Positions 1 to 7,376 of a stretch of 64,000 nt of DNA are shown one piece after another. A program made the translations under genes and the position numbers. The notes under the pieces were generated by a model that saw only the letters and a list, made by a program, of their open reading frames with translations, did not search any database and was not told where the DNA came from. The DNA is taken from assembly GCA_016743945.1 (NCBI GenBank), contig JADGFI010000012.1:62001-126000 (forward strand). The letters are read 5' to 3'. Positions within the stretch are counted from its first letter, which is position 1. Every line of letters begins with the position of its first letter. The DNA is from Desulfobacteraceae bacterium (GTDB lineage Bacteria; Desulfobacterota; Desulfobacteria; Desulfobacterales; Desulfobacteraceae).

Positions 1-95
1 CTTATGATGGGTTCACAGGCAGTTGGGACCTATATTCTTTCAATATACATGAATTGTCAGGGCAGGTAAAGTGATTGGATGAGCCCGGTTTTTTA

Positions 96-133
96 GCATT
101 TAGCTGTTGGCTAAAAACCTAACAGCTAAATGC
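96..133. repeat. 13-bp perfect inverted repeat
   Basis: Arms at 96-108 and 121-133 are perfectly complementary around a 12-nt loop. It lies just past the stop codon of the minus-strand permease, so it may end or protect that transcript. There is no U-run on either side, so it is not a classical intrinsic terminator. A 15/16 match to its left part (positions 94-109) occurs at 53662-53677, which hints at a dispersed short repeat. Confidence 0.5.
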
Positions 134-152
134 AAATTCCCATACTATCTTG

Positions 153-1247
153 TCAGTGGGAAGGGGAGTGGAAATGTTTTGGGTTTTGTTTTAAATTTAT
201 GAACCAATTATATAGGATCAGGGTTGTCAGAATCAGGGCGGCTGCCAGCTGAACCTGATGGGGAATCAATTCAGAGGCCTGTCCCACCACCACCTGGGCC
301 TTTATTCCTAGAAAGCTGTATAGCCAGTCCACAAACGTTCCCATGGCAAGGGAACAGGTGGCAATCATGGAAAGGTAGATTACCAGTGCCCGGGTGTTGA
401 AAATGTTTTTGACAATGGCGATGGTGGCGGCATTGGTGGCAGGGCCAGCCAGTAAAAAGACCAGGGCCGCCCCGGGATTCAACCCCTTGAGGATCAAAGC
501 TGCGGCAATGGGGGTGGAGGATGTGGCGCAGACATACATGGGGATACCGGCTGCCAGCATGGCCAGCATGGACAAAAATTGGTGGTCATTGGCCCAGACG
601 GTCAAATCATCGGGAAAAAAGAAGGTAATGATACCGGCAATAAAAATACCGATGATAAAGGGGGTTGCAATATCTGTGAGCAATTCGCCATAGGCATATT
701 TCACACCTGCCATCAGCCGTTGGGGGAGTGGGGCCTTTTCGGGAACACCTGCGCCGCAGGTGCCAGAACAGCCTCAGCCGCCGGTTTCTTTTACGGGGCC
801 TGGGGGAATATCAGGGGCAGGTGTTTGCCTGCCCCAATAGTTTTGGGCAATCCCCGTGCATACGGCTGTGAAAAAACCTGCCACGGGCCGGATAATGGTC
901 ATAATCGGATCCAGGATGGCATAGGAGATGGCAATGGAGTCCACCCCGGACTCGGGGGTGGCAATCATAAAGGCGAGGGCTGCCCCGTCGTTGGCCCCCT
1001 GTTTTTTTAACCCGGTTGCCACGGGAACCACCCCACAGGAGCATAGGGGAATGGGAATTCCGAAAAAAGCCGATAAAAAAACCGGTTTGATCTTACCTGT
1101 TCCCAGATAGTGTTTGATTTTATCTGCCTTGAAAAATACATAGAGAATACCCGCCACCAAAAAGCCAAAGAGCATGTAAACCGAGACATCCAGGTAAATA
1201 TGCCAGGATTCTTTTAAAATTTCATATACCATATTCATGGGGTCCAT
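153..1247 (-). CDS. SO_0444-type Cu/Zn efflux permease, candidate selenoprotein (in-frame TGA)
   Basis: This is an inner-membrane permease of the ArsP_1/DUF318 fold (SO_0444 type), a family linked to metal or metalloid efflux. The first half (1247-777) has hydrophobic segments and the conserved PLCSCG stretch. The second half (713-153) has the matching repeat with MYVCATSSTP. The halves are in the same frame. They are separated only by one TGA at 774-776 and 20 sense codons that encode a Cys-rich linker (GCSGTCGAG just after the TGA). Read through, the product is 364 residues, normal for the family. Reading TGA as selenocysteine gives a U-G-C-S-G-T-C motif in the cytoplasmic linker, and a hairpin with bSECIS-like geometry follows. 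The ArsR gene lies directly upstream on the same strand. The alternative is a nonsense mutation or sequencing error, but the intact frame and Cys-rich linker favour Sec. Confidence 0.75.
746..762 (-). promoter_or_regulatory. Candidate bacterial SECIS hairpin
   Basis: Read on the minus strand, a 7-bp perfect stem (762-756 with 752-746) closes a GGC loop that begins 18 nt after the UGA at 776-774. A short apical loop with G in its first two positions, 16-37 nt downstream of UGA, fits the published bSECIS description. The assignment is by eye and not computed. Confidence 0.5.
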
Positions 1248-1300
1248 CCTTAATTCTTTAGTTTCATTGTTTTATCGTTTGCTTTTACTGTTTGCCCGAT

Positions 1301-1645
1301 TCAATGTTTGACGTGGTCAAGACTATAATGGATCAGGGAAATGACGTGATCATCATCCAGTGTATAATATACAACCTTCCCTTCTCTTCTGTTCTTAACA
1401 ATTTTCAAGGTTCTAAGGATTCGAAGCTGGTGGGATATGGCGGACTCGGACTGCTGACAGATCGCTGCGATGTCACACACGCAATGCTCTCGTTTCAACA
1501 GCGCCAGTACAATTTTCAGCCGTGACGGGTCGCTGAGTGCCTTAAATATTTCCGCCATCTCCACAATTTCCTTCTGGTCGGCCATCTCCCCTAAGGTTTT
1601 TTTTACGTTGGCTTCATTAATACATTTATCTGCACATACATTCAT
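1301..1645 (-). CDS. ArsR/SmtB-family metal-sensing repressor (CadC-like)
   Basis: This 114-residue winged-helix repressor probably controls the downstream permease. It carries both known metal sites of Staphylococcus CadC. The thiolate site is C4 and C8 near the N-terminus plus C55 and C57 (HCVCD) in the alpha-3 region. The alpha-5 zinc-type site is D98, H100, H111 and H114. Every position is offset by exactly 3 from CadC C7/C11/C58/C60 and D101/H103/H114/E117. The recognition helix region reads SESAISHQLRILR. The expected ligands are therefore Cd, Pb or Zn rather than arsenite. The start ATG at 1645 is the one that includes C4 and C8. An operator-like palindrome lies about 23 bp upstream. 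Confidence 0.9.
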   Translation of the reverse strand: MNVCADKCINEANVKKTLGEMADQKEIVEMAEIFKALSDPSRLKIVLALLKREHCVCDIAAICQQSESAISHQLRILRTLKIVKNRREGKVVYYTLDDDHVISLIHYSLDHVKH

Positions 1646-1667
1646 GGGTTACCTTCTTATCTCTTCA

Positions 1668-1686
1668 ATTGATCATTTGTTCATAT
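1668..1686. promoter_or_regulatory. Candidate ArsR/SmtB operator
   Basis: The sequence contains TGAT-N6-TTCA, a 7/8 match to the SmtB/CzrA consensus TGAA-N6-TTCA, flanked by A/T bases (right arm GTTCATAT). It sits just upstream of the ArsR start codon, where autoregulation is expected. Confidence 0.5.
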
Positions 1687-1772
1687 GATAATGCAAGATA
1701 TCCCCCTCTGTCAAGAAAAAAATGGGGGGATATAAAATGTGGAGCAATGGCGGGGTGTCGATTTTTTAGGTG

Positions 1773-2873
1773 CTATTCGGATCCCATGTTTTCCAGAACG
1801 GTGCTGGCATCTAAAACCGCCGTGTATATGAGGTTGGAATGCTTTTTTTCTTTGATCATGCCGTCGGAGCCGATTTCCATGTAGGAGGGGCTGATGGCGC
1901 CGCCAATGGCATAAATTCCCTTCAAATTGGTTTCATGGTGTTCCGAGAGCATGAGCAGACGTTCTCCCTCCTTGGCAATTTTACAGATGGTACCGGTACA
2001 GGTGATCTGCTGAAGATGCAGGGCATCAAAAATGGCAGATGGCCCGTGGGTGCCGATGCAGGCAATAACATTTTTCATGGGAAAACTCATGCCCTGATAA
2101 AGATACAGGTCATTTCCCATGGAAGCGGTGGATGCCTGGTGGATATAGAGTCGATCGATGCCTTCTGTATCCACCTCTCCTATTTTGGGGACTGCCCGCT
2201 GGAGAATCTTGATCTGGCCGCCCAGCAAAATTTCTTCCCCGAGATCCCGGGCCGTGTCCGTATTTATTTCAAATTTTTCCTTGATGTGGGCCCAGTAGAC
2301 AGAAGAGGCATCCCGGGCTTCCCTTTTTATCCTGGAAAGGGAGGCAACGACATCGGCTGCAGCATTCCCACCGCCGATGACCAGCACATTGATGCCGATA
2401 TAATCTTCTGGGTTTTCAATATTCCTGGCCACGGTTTTTGCTTCCCCGTATATACCCAGATCGTTGGGAATATTGCTGCCAAAGGCCAGAATGATAGCCC
2501 TTGTCAGATAAGACCCCTTGTCTGTTTTTACCATGTAATCGGGATGGTTTCCTTCAATGGTTTTGAACTCCTCATTGAAATTGATTTTAAGATCAAGGGA
2601 ATCCACGATATTTTTTGCCTGGTCAATATAAGCTTCCACGGGGACACGCTCGTCGGGCGGTCGGATTTCATCCACTGGAAAGGGTTGGGTATAGCGTTTG
2701 GGTATGGTGGGATAGACTTTTTTCCCCTTGGGATAGGTATCAATAATTCCCTGCATGGGGTTGTGACCTTTTTCCAGGATGATATATGATAGGTTCTGTT
2801 GTTTGGCCAGTATCCCGGCTGCCATACCGCCGGGGCCGGATCCGACAATGACCAGATCCAGTTTTGCAGTCAT
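1773..2873 (-). CDS. Thioredoxin-reductase-like FAD/NAD(P) oxidoreductase
   Basis: This 366-residue cytoplasmic flavoprotein has two Rossmann dinucleotide motifs: GSGPGGMAAG near residue 11 for FAD, and GGGNAAADV near residue 166 for NAD(P)H. No CxxC redox pair is visible, so it is not a classical thioredoxin reductase. The layout is closer to YpdA-like or ferredoxin-NADP reductase-like members. A final FAD-contacting segment (YAIGGAISP) is present near residue 320. An AGGAGG-type ribosome site precedes the ATG at 2873. It reads on the same strand as the ArsR-permease unit but about 130 bp upstream, so co-transcription is possible but unproven. The substrate cannot be told from sequence. Confidence 0.75.
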   Translation of the reverse strand: MTAKLDLVIVGSGPGGMAAGILAKQQNLSYIILEKGHNPMQGIIDTYPKGKKVYPTIPKRYTQPFPVDEIRPPDERVPVEAYIDQAKNIVDSLDLKINFNEEFKTIEGNHPDYMVKTDKGSYLTRAIILAFGSNIPNDLGIYGEAKTVARNIENPEDYIGINVLVIGGGNAAADVVASLSRIKREARDASSVYWAHIKEKFEINTDTARDLGEEILLGGQIKILQRAVPKIGEVDTEGIDRLYIHQASTASMGNDLYLYQGMSFPMKNVIACIGTHGPSAIFDALHLQQITCTGTICKIAKEGERLLMLSEHHETNLKGIYAIGGAISPSYMEIGSDGMIKEKKHSNLIYTAVLDASTVLENMGSE

Positions 2874-2902
2874 GGGTTTTCCTCCTTAAATCGTGTGCGT
2901 CA

Positions 2903-2944
2903 ATTCAGTTCAAAAAATTCAGTTCAAAAAATTCAGTTCAAAAA
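2903..2944. repeat. 14-bp tandem repeat, three copies
   Basis: Three head-to-tail copies of ATTCAGTTCAAAAA start at 2903, 2917 and 2931. They lie between the divergent flavoprotein and amidohydrolase genes, in the likely promoter region of the former. Confidence 0.8.
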
Positions 2945-3077
2945 ATAACAAAGGTTCAGTTTAGCACAGCAGTTATGGTAGTGTCCATTTAAAAAATCAT
3001 TTTAAAATCAGTGGATTTGTGACTATTAATGACGTTAAATTTGGCTTGGTTAACTGAAGATGAAAAGGAACTAAAGA

Positions 3078-4334
3078 ATGGAAAATGATATATTGATACA
3101 CAATGGTCTCCTATTGACAATGGAAGAAAGGCTGCCCGTGGTTGAAAACGGGGCCGTGCTGATCCGGGGGTCACAAATTGTTGACTGTGGCCCGGAAAAA
3201 GAGTTGGACCTGGCGCTTGTTCACGACAGCAATCGGATTGATGCCGGTGGGGGGGTTATCATGCCCGGTCTTGTCAATTGTCATACCCATGTACCCATGT
3301 CAATGTTTCGGGGGCTTGCCGATGATCTGCCCCTGGATGTATGGCTTAACGAGCATATTTTTCCTGCCGAAGCAACCCGGCTTAACCCGGATTCGGTTCA
3401 CGAATGGAGTCTCCATTCGTGCAGAGAAATGCTGCTCGCCGGCACCAGCACCTGCTGTGACGGGTATTTTTTTGAGGCCCAGGTGGCCCGTGCCATGGTT
3501 GAATCGGGCATTCGAGCAGTGGCTGGCCAGGGGGTGATTGACTCGCCTGCCCCGGGGGTGCCGGATCCCACCCACAATATCCAGGCGGCAAAAACGTTTG
3601 TGGCGCAGATCATGGATCTGTCTTCTCGCATAACGCCTTCTATTTTTTGCCACTCGCCCTATACCTGTTCAGCCGCAACCCTGGTTTCCGCCAAGCAGGC
3701 AGCCGAAGATGCCGGTATTCTTTTCCAGATTCATGCAGCGGAAACGAAAAATGAGATTCACATGATCGAGGGTCTCAATAAAAGATCTGTCATTGCATAC
3801 CTGGACGGTCTGGGCCTTTTAAATGAAAGAACCCTCCTTGTCCATTCTGTGTGGATCGATGATGGGGATATTGAGATCATTCACAAGCGGTCCGCCCGTG
3901 TTGCCCATTGCCCGGAATCCAATATGAAGCTGGCATCGGGTATTGCGCCGGTTCCCCGTATGATTGATGCAAGAATCGTCGTGGGGATCGGTACCGACGG
4001 ATGTGCTTCCAATAATGACCAGGATCTTTTTTCCGAAATGGATATGGCGGCCAAGCTCCACAAGGTGGCCTGCATGGATCCTTGCGTCATGGACGCCAGA
4101 ACCTGCCTTGCCATGGCCACCATTGAAGGGGCAAGGGCCATTGGGCTTGACAGGGAAATCGGGTCCATTGAACGGGGAAAACAGGCGGACATCATTATCG
4201 TGGATATGAAAAAGCCCCATATGGTGCCCATGTATGACCCTTTTTCCAGTTTGGTCTATTCTGCTAAATCCTCCGACGTATCCCTGGTCATGGTCGATGG
4301 TATTATCCGGGTCAGAGAGGGGAAACTGGTCTAA
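3078..4334 (+). CDS. Amidohydrolase, 5-methylthioadenosine/S-adenosylhomocysteine deaminase family
   Basis: This 418-residue cytoplasmic TIM-barrel metal-dependent deaminase most resembles the MtaD/TrzN group, which deaminates S-adenosylhomocysteine, methylthioadenosine or adenosine. Visible metal and substrate residues are HTH in NCHTHVPMSMFRG (about 67-69), His in HAAETKNE (about 218), His in LLVHSVW, and Asp in GTDGCASNNDQD (about 305). A C-terminal beta-sandwich segment (IERGKQADIIIVD) closes the composite domain. The ATG at 3078 follows AAGGA. It appears to be monocistronic, as 336 bp separate it from the next gene. The exact substrate within the family is not resolved. Confidence 0.85.
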   Translation: MENDILIHNGLLLTMEERLPVVENGAVLIRGSQIVDCGPEKELDLALVHDSNRIDAGGGVIMPGLVNCHTHVPMSMFRGLADDLPLDVWLNEHIFPAEATRLNPDSVHEWSLHSCREMLLAGTSTCCDGYFFEAQVARAMVESGIRAVAGQGVIDSPAPGVPDPTHNIQAAKTFVAQIMDLSSRITPSIFCHSPYTCSAATLVSAKQAAEDAGILFQIHAAETKNEIHMIEGLNKRSVIAYLDGLGLLNERTLLVHSVWIDDGDIEIIHKRSARVAHCPESNMKLASGIAPVPRMIDARIVVGIGTDGCASNNDQDLFSEMDMAAKLHKVACMDPCVMDARTCLAMATIEGARAIGLDREIGSIERGKQADIIIVDMKKPHMVPMYDPFSSLVYSAKSSDVSLVMVDGIIRVREGKLV

Positions 4335-4670
4335 AAAAGAATGCCGCCTGGCTACCAGGGTCAGGGCAGCCAGGCGGCTGGATAATGTTTGCCAAGGAGA
4401 TGGGGGGTTGCCTTAGAAAAACAACTTCCTTCATTATCCATACTTCGTAATCTTGAGTTTGTTTCTATCGTTATGGTTATTTTTTGTCAAGAATAATTTT
4501 TTGCACGGGTAAAAAATAAGTTATAATTACCAAAAATTACCATAAATAACTTTTGTTTTAATGTAATCCGGGTGTGGCAAACCCTATTCAAAGGTGAAGG
4601 GTTGTCACACAGAAAATTCCAGTATATAAACCAGATCTAAAAGATGTGAACCGTTTTAAAGGAGTATCCC
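4335..4670 (+). other. Intergenic region with two stem-loops
   Basis: No gene is seen. An 11-bp perfect hairpin (4343-4353 with 4368-4378) follows the amidohydrolase stop. It lacks a U-run on the plus strand, so termination is uncertain. A second hairpin (4572-4585 with 4598-4610, about 13 pairs with one bulge) lies 60 bp before the thymidylate-synthase-like gene and may be part of its leader. The stretch 4440-4560 is AT-rich and could hold a promoter. Confidence 0.4.
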
Positions 4671-5471
4671 ATGCTAGAACCGATTTTCATCAAAGCGACC
4701 AGCCTGTCAGATGCCTGGTTTCAAACCCTTTATCAATGTGTGGAAAAGGGGCGGTCCTTCACCATAAACAGGGGGTCCTTTGAAGGTCAGAAACGACTTG
4801 AATTTGATTATATTACCCTTCATATCACCCATCCTTCGTCGGTTCCCCTGTTGCCCAAGGTAAACCCGGCTCTGGGATTTCCCGACCCTGTGGATGAAAA
4901 TTATCTGGATGATTACCTGCCCTATCTGATGACTGGTGAGGAAAAACAGGGGGAATCCTATACCTATGGTCAGCGGATCTGCAAGTGTGACCTTGCCTAT
5001 TTACCGGATGACTACAAGGAACTTACAAAAATTTTGATTCAGGAACGAGAAATCTGGACGGACCGGAATATTTTGATCGAGGAAAAGGGCAAATTTTTTG
5101 TCAACCAGATGGAATTGATGATCTGGACCTATACCCATAAAGGCTATCGGAACAACCAGATGATCCTGCAGGTGGGCCAGCCCTCTGACATGATTTTGAT
5201 TGACCCGCCCTGCCTACGTCACATCGATACCCGCATTCAGGATGGAAAACTCCATTTTTTCCCCTATTTTAGGTCCTGGGATCTATTTGGCGGTTTCCCG
5301 GCCAACCTGGCCGCCATCGAGATGATGAAACAATATTGTGCAGCCCAGATCGGGGTTGAAAACGGGGAAATTATCACCTCTTCCAAGGGACTGCACATTT
5401 ATGACTATGTGTTTGAGATTGCTGAAGCCATCAGGGGGCGGTCCATGGATGAGTTCCGACAGATGACATGA
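4671..5471 (+). CDS. thyA: Thymidylate synthase family protein
   Basis: This 266-residue cytoplasmic protein has the ThyA active-site series in order. The PPC nucleophile Cys is near residue 181. The phosphate-binding Arg and the Asp come in RSWDLFGGFPANLA (about 200-213), where Asn matches the pyrimidine-selecting Asn of ThyA. His and Tyr come in LHIYDY near residue 244. Known family members convert dUMP to dTMP with methylene-THF. The N-terminal third is diverged from the E. coli enzyme and is nearer in style to archaeal ThyA-like proteins. A dUMP- or dCMP-modifying role (methylation or hydroxymethylation) is possible. AGGAG lies upstream of the ATG. The 3' end overlaps the next gene by 4 nt (ATGA), so the two are translationally coupled. 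Confidence 0.75.
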   Translation: MLEPIFIKATSLSDAWFQTLYQCVEKGRSFTINRGSFEGQKRLEFDYITLHITHPSSVPLLPKVNPALGFPDPVDENYLDDYLPYLMTGEEKQGESYTYGQRICKCDLAYLPDDYKELTKILIQEREIWTDRNILIEEKGKFFVNQMELMIWTYTHKGYRNNQMILQVGQPSDMILIDPPCLRHIDTRIQDGKLHFFPYFRSWDLFGGFPANLAAIEMMKQYCAAQIGVENGEIITSSKGLHIYDYVFEIAEAIRGRSMDEFRQMT

Positions 5472-6280
5472 TCGAAAGGGCCTGTGATACCGATATTTCC
5501 TATTCGATTTTTGGGCAGGGGTTTCCGGTGATCAATCTCCACGGGTATGGCATTGACCATTGCTCAATGAAGGCAAGCCTGGAACCTATTTTTGCCGACT
5601 ATGACCGATTCCAGCGTATTTATTTTGATTTGCCCGGTATGGGGCGATCCGGCACCAATCCCCAAATTCTCAGTTCCGATGACATGTTGGAAGTTACGAT
5701 GCAGTTCATTGATCATCTGCTTGGCCCGGATCAGCCCTTCATTCTCACAGGGCTCTCCTATGGCGGATATCTTGCCCGGGGTGTGCTCCATAAAATGAAG
5801 GGTCGGGTCCGGGCGCTGCTCCTCATCTGTCCTGTGATTGGATTCCGGCGCAAAAGCAGGCAATTGCCAGATTTCAGGCTGTGGGAGCAGGATGAGTCCC
5901 TGGTGTCCGCCCTGACCCCAAATGAATTTAAAACCATTGATCAATTTTTGACCATCCAGACAAAACCGGTATGGGAGCGCTTCAAGCAAGAGATCAACCC
6001 CTCATTGGTCCTGCCAGACCCCGGCCTCATGGAGAGAATCCGGGACACGGAATTTTCCTTTGAAGTGGACACCCTGGAATTGCCTTTTGACAATCCCACC
6101 CTGATCCTTTTGGGACGTTCTGATGTCGCAGTCGGGTATAAAGATGCCTGGAAAGTTTATGATAATTTTTCCGATGCCACCCTGGTTGTCCTGGGCCGGG
6201 CCGGCCATTCCCTCCAAATGGAACAGGCAGCCCTGTTTGAGACCCATGTCCGGGCATGGCTGGATCAAATCATATCCTGA
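5468..6280 (+). CDS. Alpha/beta hydrolase
   Basis: This 270-residue cytoplasmic alpha/beta-hydrolase-fold protein has the oxyanion segment NLHGYGIDH near residue 25 and the nucleophile elbow GLSYGGYLA near residue 95, with Ser as nucleophile. The acid is probably in LLGRSDVAVGY, and the catalytic His in GRAGHSLQ near residue 250. There is no signal peptide. It overlaps the thymidylate-synthase-family gene by 4 nt. The pairing suggests a shared pathway, but the substrate (ester, lactone or thioester) cannot be told. Confidence 0.8.
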   Translation: MIERACDTDISYSIFGQGFPVINLHGYGIDHCSMKASLEPIFADYDRFQRIYFDLPGMGRSGTNPQILSSDDMLEVTMQFIDHLLGPDQPFILTGLSYGGYLARGVLHKMKGRVRALLLICPVIGFRRKSRQLPDFRLWEQDESLVSALTPNEFKTIDQFLTIQTKPVWERFKQEINPSLVLPDPGLMERIRDTEFSFEVDTLELPFDNPTLILLGRSDVAVGYKDAWKVYDNFSDATLVVLGRAGHSLQMEQAALFETHVRAWLDQIIS

Positions 6281-6566
6281 TTCTTGATGAACAAATCCTT
6301 CCTGACAAGCTTCGGATGTGACCAGGAATAAATTTCTTACAGATATTTTAAAAAAGTGGGAAAATTTTATAAAAAATTTAAATTATCAGGGTTTTCTTGA
6401 TTGCTTTTTTTGTAATTTCCCGATAGGACATTACTATCCTTTTTCCCAACCATACAATCTGATCAGAAATATATCACGGTTTCGAGAGGCACCCCAATTC
6501 AGGTTTGATCTGCTACTGAGCCAAGCGATTTCATATTTTGGGCAAAAGCTTAAGGAGGGCAAAAGA

Positions 6567-7310
6567 ATGGAAAAAAATTTTAAAATGGCACTCAACCATG
6601 TGCTGGTTCATGAAGGGGGATGGGCAGATCATCCCAGGGACCCTGGGGGGGCGACCATGAAAGGGGTTACCCTTATTACCTATAGACGTCATTTCGGGGA
6701 AGATAAAACAAAGGATGATCTCAGGAACATAACCAATGGGGAACTGGAAAAAATTTATGACTCGGGATATTGGCGCAAATGTCATTGCAACGATCTTCCG
6801 GCGGGTATTGATTATGCCGTCTTTGATGCGGCCGTAAATTCCGGTCCAGGTCGAAGTGCAAAATGGCTACAGGCTTCGGTGGGAGCCGAGCAGGATGGCA
6901 GTATCGGCTCTTCGACCCTATCCCATGTCCAAGACCATGCCCCCATTGAGGTCATTGATGACATGTGTGACCAGCGACTTGCCTTTCTGCGCAGTCTTTC
7001 CACCTGGTCTGATTTTGGAAAGGGCTGGGCCAGGCGGGTTGAAGGTGTCCGTTCCTCTGCGGCTATCATGGCAGGCGGAAGGCCTTCAGATTTTGGAACA
7101 ATGGAACCGTTGGTTGAGTATGTCACGGTCAAAAAAGATTCCGAGGGATCCTGGGTCAGAAAACTTCAGAAAGCTTTGGGAATCCAGGCAGATGGCAAAT
7201 TTGGCAGTGATACTGATACGGCGCTCAGAGCATGGCAGGAGAAGCATGGACTGGAATCCGATGGTATTGCCGGTCGTAATACTTACCGGGCATTTGGCCT
7301 AATTGCCTGA
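6567..7310 (+). CDS. Glycoside hydrolase family 108 muramidase with peptidoglycan-binding domain
   Basis: This 247-residue protein has an N-terminal GH108 (endolysin-type N-acetylmuramidase) domain. The family's catalytic Glu is in HEGGW near residue 13, followed by DPGGATMKGVT. The middle holds FDAAVNSGPGRSAKWLQ. A C-terminal peptidoglycan-binding domain (about 180-245) reads WVRKLQKALGIQADGKFG and GLESDGIAGRNTY. I chose the ATG at 6567 because AAGGAGG lies 8 nt upstream and the domain starts there. The frame is open further up to 6318 but that stretch looks non-coding. There is no signal peptide, as for phage endolysins that need a holin. No phage genes are nearby. The gap 6281-6566 is AT-rich with nothing recognised. 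Confidence 0.85.
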   Translation: MEKNFKMALNHVLVHEGGWADHPRDPGGATMKGVTLITYRRHFGEDKTKDDLRNITNGELEKIYDSGYWRKCHCNDLPAGIDYAVFDAAVNSGPGRSAKWLQASVGAEQDGSIGSSTLSHVQDHAPIEVIDDMCDQRLAFLRSLSTWSDFGKGWARRVEGVRSSAAIMAGGRPSDFGTMEPLVEYVTVKKDSEGSWVRKLQKALGIQADGKFGSDTDTALRAWQEKHGLESDGIAGRNTYRAFGLIA

Positions 7311-7376
7311 CCTGTCATTCTTAAATTGAGAAAAAATTTTTTACAAATCATTCTTTAACTGCTATCGGGTGTGCCT

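Noticed and set aside
811..1044. Plus- and minus-strand ORFs inside the permease genes
   Set aside because: They overlap a strongly supported coding frame and show no domain; they are shadow frames.
153..1247. Two separate permease genes (153-713 and 774-1247)
   Set aside because: Both halves are in one frame separated only by a single TGA and a Cys-rich linker, and together match one family-length protein. Splitting them would leave two half-transporters.
4343..4378. 11-bp hairpin after the amidohydrolase as a classic terminator
   Set aside because: No U-run follows on the plus strand. It is kept only as a stem-loop.
4335..4670. Riboswitch before the thymidylate-synthase-like gene
   Set aside because: I could not match the hairpins to a known riboswitch class such as THF, SAM or preQ1 by eye.
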